Of a stretch of DNA of 35,087 nt, positions 31,581-35,087 are shown in pieces (positions within the stretch are counted from its first letter, which is position 1; every line of letters begins with the position of its first letter). Source of the DNA: Oscillospiraceae bacterium (GTDB taxonomy: Bacteria; Bacillota; Clostridia; Oscillospirales; Oscillospiraceae); NCBI GenBank assembly GCA_017458825.1, contig JAFSZX010000022.1, positions 1 to 35,087 of the forward strand, read 5' to 3'. The position numbers and the translations under genes are program-made. Below the pieces are notes generated by a model, which worked only from the letters and a program-made list of their open reading frames with translations, did no database searches and was not told the origin of the DNA.

Positions 31581-31609
31581 TTGACAGCACACTTGGTTTG
31601 TGCTACCAT
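31581..31609 (+). promoter_or_regulatory. Predicted promoter with an operator-like dyad before the ceramidase-family gene
   Basis: TTGACA (31581-31586), a 17-bp spacer, then TACCAT (31604-31609). Between the boxes is an inverted repeat AGCACA-(7 nt)-TGTGCT (31586-31604), centred in the spacer where a repressor would block RNA polymerase. The leader would be about 85 nt. Confidence 0.65.
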
Positions 31610-31702
31610 AGCAAACGTCAAATGCAAGAAAATGAAAGCACTTTGAAAGACAACGCAAGCAGTGTTATCAGAGAATGTTTTATACTACAGGAGGCGCAAA
31701 AC

Positions 31703-33043
31703 ATGTCATTGCAAGCAGGTTTTTATCGCGGAATCATCAATCCCGAACTTGGCACGCCCATTGAGGGGTATTTTGTTCCCCGTGCCACCGAGGGGTATCT
31801 GGACGATCTGGAGGTCAACGCGCTGGCGCTGGGCATGGGTACGGAGAAAGTTCTGATCATCAGTCTGGATCTGTGCCAGATCGCACAGCGCACCATGATC
31901 CGTCTGCGGGAAGCGGCGGCGAATAAGACGGGCGTGGCGGTGGATCATATTTTCATAAGTTGCACTCACACCCACACGGGTCCGATCGTTATTTACGATT
32001 CTGCCGATCCGCTGGTGCGCGGTTACGTTGAGAAACTGTGCGCTTGGGTGGCGGACGCGGCGCAGGCCGCCATAGACGATCTCAAACCGGCAAAAGCCGG
32101 CTGGGGCGTGGGCACGTGCGATATTTCCCATTGCCGCCGTCTGCGGATGAAAGACGGCAGTATCCGCACCAATCCCGGCGTGGGCAATCCGGACGTGGCA
32201 GAGGAACTGACGCCGATGGATCACCGGCTGAACGTTCTGCGCTTCGATCAGGAAGGCGGCGTAAACGTGGTCGTGATCAACTACGGTACGCATCCCGACA
32301 GCGTCGGCGGCAACAAGATCTCCGCCGACTGGCCCGGCTTCATGCGCCGCACGGTGGAGCTGGCGATTCCGGAGGCGCGGTGCCTGTTCCTCAACGGCGC
32401 CGAGGGCGACGTGGGCGTGATGGACATCTGGGCAAAAGGCGGCTGGTTCAACGACACCTTCAACGATTTTGACGACGTGATCCGCGGCTACGGACACTCC
32501 CGTTGGTACGGCCGGTATATCGCCGGCAGCGTATTGCAGGTATATGACAAGGTAAATTACTTTACACCTAATTGCCTGAAAGCATTGGAGTATACCATCC
32601 ACGTGCCGGCACAGGTGCCTTCGCCGGAAGAGCTGCCGGAGGCGCACCGCATCCATGAACTGCACATGGCCGGGCGCGACAGCGAGCTGGGCTACGAGGG
32701 CATGATGGTCACCACCGTCGTGGCGGAGGCGGAGCGCATGGTGCGCCTGGAGCACGGGCCCGACGCTTTTTCCATGCCGCTTCACGGCATCGCGCTGGGC
32801 AAGGTGGCGCTTGTGGGGATCGCCGGCGAGCCGTTCACCGGCATCGGCACGGGTATTAAGGATACCGAGGGCTGGGATCTCATCCTGCCTGTTTGCAACG
32901 CCGACGGCGCCGAGGGGTATTTCCCCATGCAGGATTGCTACGATGAGGGCGGCTACGAGACCCGCAGTTCGCCGTTCAAAGCAGGATGCGCCGAATATAT
33001 CGTGGACGAGGGCAAGAAACTGTTGAATGAAATGAGGGGTTAA
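31703..33043 (+). CDS. Neutral/alkaline ceramidase-family protein
   Basis: A 446-aa protein of the neutral/alkaline non-lysosomal ceramidase superfamily (zinc amidases). Family-like blocks are QAGFYRGIINPELGTPIEGY near the N terminus, the zinc-site motif SCTHTHTGP (about 95-103), VVINYGTHPDSVGG (second His), and LFLNGAEGDVGVM. The C-terminal half contains MPLHGIALGKVALVGIAGEPF, typical of these proteins. No signal peptide is visible, unlike secreted ceramidases, so it probably acts in the cytoplasm. The ATG at 31703 follows CAGGAGGCG. Next to a NagA-like deacetylase and YesL-type protein, it more likely hydrolyses an amide in an N-acyl sugar or glycoconjugate than true ceramide, but a sphingolipid-type substrate remains possible. 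Confidence 0.78.
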   Translation: MSLQAGFYRGIINPELGTPIEGYFVPRATEGYLDDLEVNALALGMGTEKVLIISLDLCQIAQRTMIRLREAAANKTGVAVDHIFISCTHTHTGPIVIYDSADPLVRGYVEKLCAWVADAAQAAIDDLKPAKAGWGVGTCDISHCRRLRMKDGSIRTNPGVGNPDVAEELTPMDHRLNVLRFDQEGGVNVVVINYGTHPDSVGGNKISADWPGFMRRTVELAIPEARCLFLNGAEGDVGVMDIWAKGGWFNDTFNDFDDVIRGYGHSRWYGRYIAGSVLQVYDKVNYFTPNCLKALEYTIHVPAQVPSPEELPEAHRIHELHMAGRDSELGYEGMMVTTVVAEAERMVRLEHGPDAFSMPLHGIALGKVALVGIAGEPFTGIGTGIKDTEGWDLILPVCNADGAEGYFPMQDCYDEGGYETRSSPFKAGCAEYIVDEGKKLLNEMRG

Positions 33044-33046
33044 ACG

Positions 33047-34192
33047 ATGCTTGCGATCATCAATGCCACACTGGTACTGCCTGACCGGTTGCAGCCGGAA
33101 TCCTATCTGCTCGCCGAGGACGGCGTAATCACCGCCACCGGTCGAATGGAGAACGTGCCGGAGCTGACCGGCGCGGAGGTATACGACGCGAAGGGTCGGT
33201 TTTTGGCGCCGGGCCTGGTGGATATCCACTGCCATGCCGGCGGTACGACCTGGTTCTATGAAGATCCCGCCGTGGCGGCGCGGCATCTGTTGAAAAACGG
33301 TACGACGACGGTACTGCCGACGCTGTATTTCAGTATGCCCAAGGATGAACTGGTGCGCAACTTCGCCCGCATCCAGGCGGCGATGCGCGCCGGTGAAACG
33401 CCTAACGTGGCAGGCTTTTACACCGAAGCGCCCTACATGAATCCCAAGTTCGGCGCCGATCGGGAGAACAACCCGTGGAAAGGCCCCATCTGCAGGGAGG
33501 AGTACCTGCCGGTGCTGGAGCAGGCGGGGAAGGACGCCAGAGTCTGGGTCGTGGCGCCGGAGCGCGAGCATATCGAGGACTTTGTCAAAGACGCGCTGGC
33601 GGTGAATCCCAACGTGCATTTTGCCGTGGGTCACAGTGAGGCGACGCCTTATGAGGTGGAGGCGCTGATGCCCTACGGACTTCAGATCGCCACTCACCAC
33701 ACCAACGCCACGGGTATGCTGCCCAAGTATCCCGAGTGCCGCGGCGTCTGTGTAGACGAGGCGGTATGGTATCATGACGAGATCTACGCCGAGATCATTT
33801 GTGACCGTATGGGGATCCACGTAGATCCTTATATGCAGCGTCTGGTGCGCAAGATCAAGGGGGCGGATCGGATCATTTTGATTTCCGACGCCTGCGTGTT
33901 TGACGGTCCTGTGCCGGAAGTGGGCGACTATGCCGGCGCCACCGATATTCTCTTTGACTGGTCGGGTGAGATCGCCGGCAGTAAACTGCTGTTGCTGGAC
34001 GCCTGCCGCAACTGGGCCAAGCATACCGGCGCCGGCATGGCGGAGGTGTTCCGCGCCGCGTCGCTGAACCCGTCCCGAGCGGTGGGCTTTACCGACCGCG
34101 GCGAGATCAAATCGGGCAAACGCGCCGACCTGATCGTGGTGGACGGCGGCTATACGCTCCAACAGGTGGTCTTTGAGGGAAAACTGCTCTAA
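33047..34192 (+). CDS. N-acetylglucosamine-6-phosphate deacetylase-like amidohydrolase
   Basis: TIM-barrel metal hydrolase of 381 aa, like NagA. The metal-site HxH is in DIHCHAGG; the catalytic Glu is in FYTEAPYMN (NagA has HLEGPF); further ligands or substrate residues are in VGHSEA, THHTNATGM and ISDACVFD (catalytic Asp). The C terminus RAVGFTDRGEIKSGKRADLIVVDG is the usual end of this family. The E-A-P instead of E-G-P block and the H-H-T-N-A-T block differ from classical NagA, so the substrate may be another N-acyl amino sugar. It follows the ceramidase-family gene by 3 bp with GAGGGG before its start and is almost certainly co-transcribed with it. Confidence 0.82.
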   Translation: MLAIINATLVLPDRLQPESYLLAEDGVITATGRMENVPELTGAEVYDAKGRFLAPGLVDIHCHAGGTTWFYEDPAVAARHLLKNGTTTVLPTLYFSMPKDELVRNFARIQAAMRAGETPNVAGFYTEAPYMNPKFGADRENNPWKGPICREEYLPVLEQAGKDARVWVVAPEREHIEDFVKDALAVNPNVHFAVGHSEATPYEVEALMPYGLQIATHHTNATGMLPKYPECRGVCVDEAVWYHDEIYAEIICDRMGIHVDPYMQRLVRKIKGADRIILISDACVFDGPVPEVGDYAGATDILFDWSGEIAGSKLLLLDACRNWAKHTGAGMAEVFRAASLNPSRAVGFTDRGEIKSGKRADLIVVDGGYTLQQVVFEGKLL

Positions 34193-34219
34193 CGTATACG
34201 AACGACCGGAGGTGCGGCT

Positions 34220-34870
34220 GTGAGAGGTCTTTTCAACGCGGATAGCTGGTTTTGGCAGCGCATGAATGAGGTGGCGGATCTGATTCTGCTGTCACTCATG
34301 TGGATCGTGTGCTGTTTGCCGGTGGTGACCATCGGTCCGGCTACGGTGGCACTGTATTACGTGATGCTTAAAAAGACGAAGGAGGAAGCGGATGAGGGGA
34401 TCTGGCGTCTGTTCTGGCGTTCCTTCCGCATGAATTGGAAAGTAGCAGGCGGGATCGGCTTGCTGTTTACGGCGCTGGGCGTACTGCTATACGTGGACGT
34501 GCAGTTCTACGCGCAGGCGCAGGGGACGCTTCGCCCGCTCTTTGGCGCGCTGACGGTGGTGGGCGGCGCGGTGTACCTTCTCTTGATGCCGTATATGGTA
34601 GGGCAGATCGCGTGGTTCCAAAACACGGTGCGGCGATACTTCATCAGCGGCTTATATCTGGTGCTGCGCCATTTTCTGCGGAGTATCGCCATGGTGGCGG
34701 TCACAGTGCTCGGTCTTGCGGCAATTTATTACTTTCCGCCGCTGATCATCCTGACTCCGGCGCTGGTGGCGCTGGGTCACGCGTCGATCCTGATGAAGAT
34801 CTTTGACCGCTACGCCACCGCCTCCGATAGTGACGGCGAGGAGGAAGAAACGCCGGAAGACGAGGCGTAA
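34220..34870 (+). CDS. YesL/DUF624-family membrane protein
   Basis: A 216-aa membrane protein with about five hydrophobic segments. It begins with FNADSWFWQRMNEVADLILL and LMWIVCCLPVVTIGPATVALYYV, the DUF624 (YesL) signature. Members usually sit in carbohydrate-uptake operons next to sugar ABC transporters; their function is not known. The start is GTG at 34220 with CGGAGGTG close upstream. It is the third gene of the ceramidase/NagA-like set and supports a carbohydrate-type substrate for that set. The C terminus is very acidic (DSDGEEEETPEDEA). Confidence 0.88.
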   Translation: MRGLFNADSWFWQRMNEVADLILLSLMWIVCCLPVVTIGPATVALYYVMLKKTKEEADEGIWRLFWRSFRMNWKVAGGIGLLFTALGVLLYVDVQFYAQAQGTLRPLFGALTVVGGAVYLLLMPYMVGQIAWFQNTVRRYFISGLYLVLRHFLRSIAMVAVTVLGLAAIYYFPPLIILTPALVALGHASILMKIFDRYATASDSDGEEEETPEDEA

Positions 34871-34888
34871 AAGCGATCGGTATCACGA

Positions 34889-34920
34889 AAACTGCGCCGC
34901 AGAAGCGGCGCACAAGAAAA
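34889..34920. repeat. 32-bp hairpin repeat, left copy
   Basis: Exact 32-bp direct repeat with 35005-35036. It contains the hairpin TGCGCCGC-AGAA-GCGGCGCA followed by AAGAAAA. It lies 18 bp after the yesL-like stop. The two copies flank an 84-bp G-rich segment. Confidence 0.8.
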
Positions 34921-34956
34921 AATACACTCGTCTCCCGATATGCCCGACCCTTGCAT

Positions 34957-34993
34957 GGGGAGGGTTTGGGAGGGGAGGGTATGCCCCTCCCAA
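34957..34993 (+). other. G-quadruplex-type tract and inverted repeat
   Basis: Five G-runs of at least 3 lie in 23 nt (34957-34979), enough for a G-quadruplex on the plus strand. The second half also pairs as TTGGGAGGGG (34966-34975) with CCCCTCCCAA (34984-34993), so it can form a hairpin instead. Confidence 0.6.
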
Positions 34994-35004
34994 TCTATTT
35001 CAAT

Positions 35005-35036
35005 AAACTGCGCCGCAGAAGCGGCGCACAAGAAAA
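35005..35036. repeat. 32-bp hairpin repeat, right copy
   Basis: Exact copy of 34889-34920. Its 3' end merges into the next terminator palindrome. Confidence 0.8.
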
Positions 35037-35064
35037 CACACCACCCTTTGGGTGGTGTGTTTTC
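35032..35064. terminator. Bidirectional terminator-like palindrome
   Basis: A perfect 15-bp inverted repeat (GAAAACACACCACCC with 35050-35064) around a TTT loop, with T-runs on both strands. It may close the ceramidase/NagA-like/yesL unit or a gene beyond the window. The remaining bases to 35087 show nothing. Confidence 0.75.
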
Positions 35065-35087
35065 TTGGAGCGGGCGACGAGGCTCGA

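Noticed and set aside
31706-34162. An 818-codon open frame on the minus strand
   Set aside because: It is antisense to the well-supported ceramidase-family and NagA-like genes. Long antisense frames are common in GC-rich DNA, and the translation shows no family motifs.
34889-35036. CRISPR array
   Set aside because: Only two repeats, strongly palindromic, with an 84-bp spacer and no cas genes.

Overview
The window looks like chromosomal DNA from a GC-rich, spore-forming lineage of the Firmicutes, most likely class Clostridia and perhaps Oscillospiraceae-like. This rests on the adjacent spoIVB-spo0A pair, Gram-positive-style AGGAGG ribosome binding sites, frequent GTG/TTG starts, a T-box riboswitch and many intrinsic terminators. 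Genes are dense and mostly housekeeping or metabolic. There is no phage, plasmid, tRNA, rRNA or CRISPR array. Small palindromic repeats sit in several intergenic gaps.

Layout. 1-2.8 kb: the 3' part of a galactokinase, a 194-bp palindromic repeat, a ZIP metal transporter and a DeoR-type regulator. 3.1-6.5 kb: ftsZ, then spoIVB and spo0A, each closed by a strong terminator. The Spo0A protein has Glu where the phosphorylated Asp should be. 6.5-8.4 kb: mtnN-luxS (SAH detoxification and AI-2) on the minus strand, then a protein with two OB folds. 8.5-11.8 kb: a tryptophan-type T-box controlling a TrpXYZ-like ABC importer. 11.8-14.7 kb: a minus-strand pair encoding a serine-palmitoyltransferase-like alpha-oxoamine synthase and a short-chain reductase behind a consensus promoter, with a LysR regulator upstream. 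15.0-19.2 kb: MgtC-like protein, TrmH-family RNA methyltransferase, M29 aminopeptidase and glycerate kinase. 19.2-19.5 kb: the second copy of the 194-bp repeat, in opposite orientation, flanked by a duplicated 40-bp terminator. 19.5-21.5 kb: RluA-type pseudouridine synthase and a D,D-carboxypeptidase. 21.6-24.1 kb: ComEA-like protein and a two-component system. 24.15-31.5 kb: a tightly overlapping run polA-rimI-tsaD-cobT-cobU-cobS-cobU-like-cobC, which ends in the module that attaches the lower ligand of cobalamin. 31.6-34.9 kb: a ceramidase-family protein, a NagA-like deacetylase and a YesL/DUF624 membrane protein. 34.9 kb to the end: a gap with a duplicated hairpin, a G-rich tract and a long terminator palindrome.

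The observations I consider most unusual are these. (1) The two copies of the 194-bp element keep four hairpins; one stem shows a compensatory C-G to G-C exchange, and both copies directly follow a terminator in a convergent gap. (2) The Spo0A receiver has a degenerate phosphorylation site (E57, S12) while its DNA-binding domain is intact. (3) A two-gene, sphingoid-base-like synthesis operon lies in a Firmicute, with a ceramidase-fold gene elsewhere in the same window. (4) Two CobU paralogues each keep a different half of the family motifs. All functional calls come from reading motifs by eye; no database or structure search was run.
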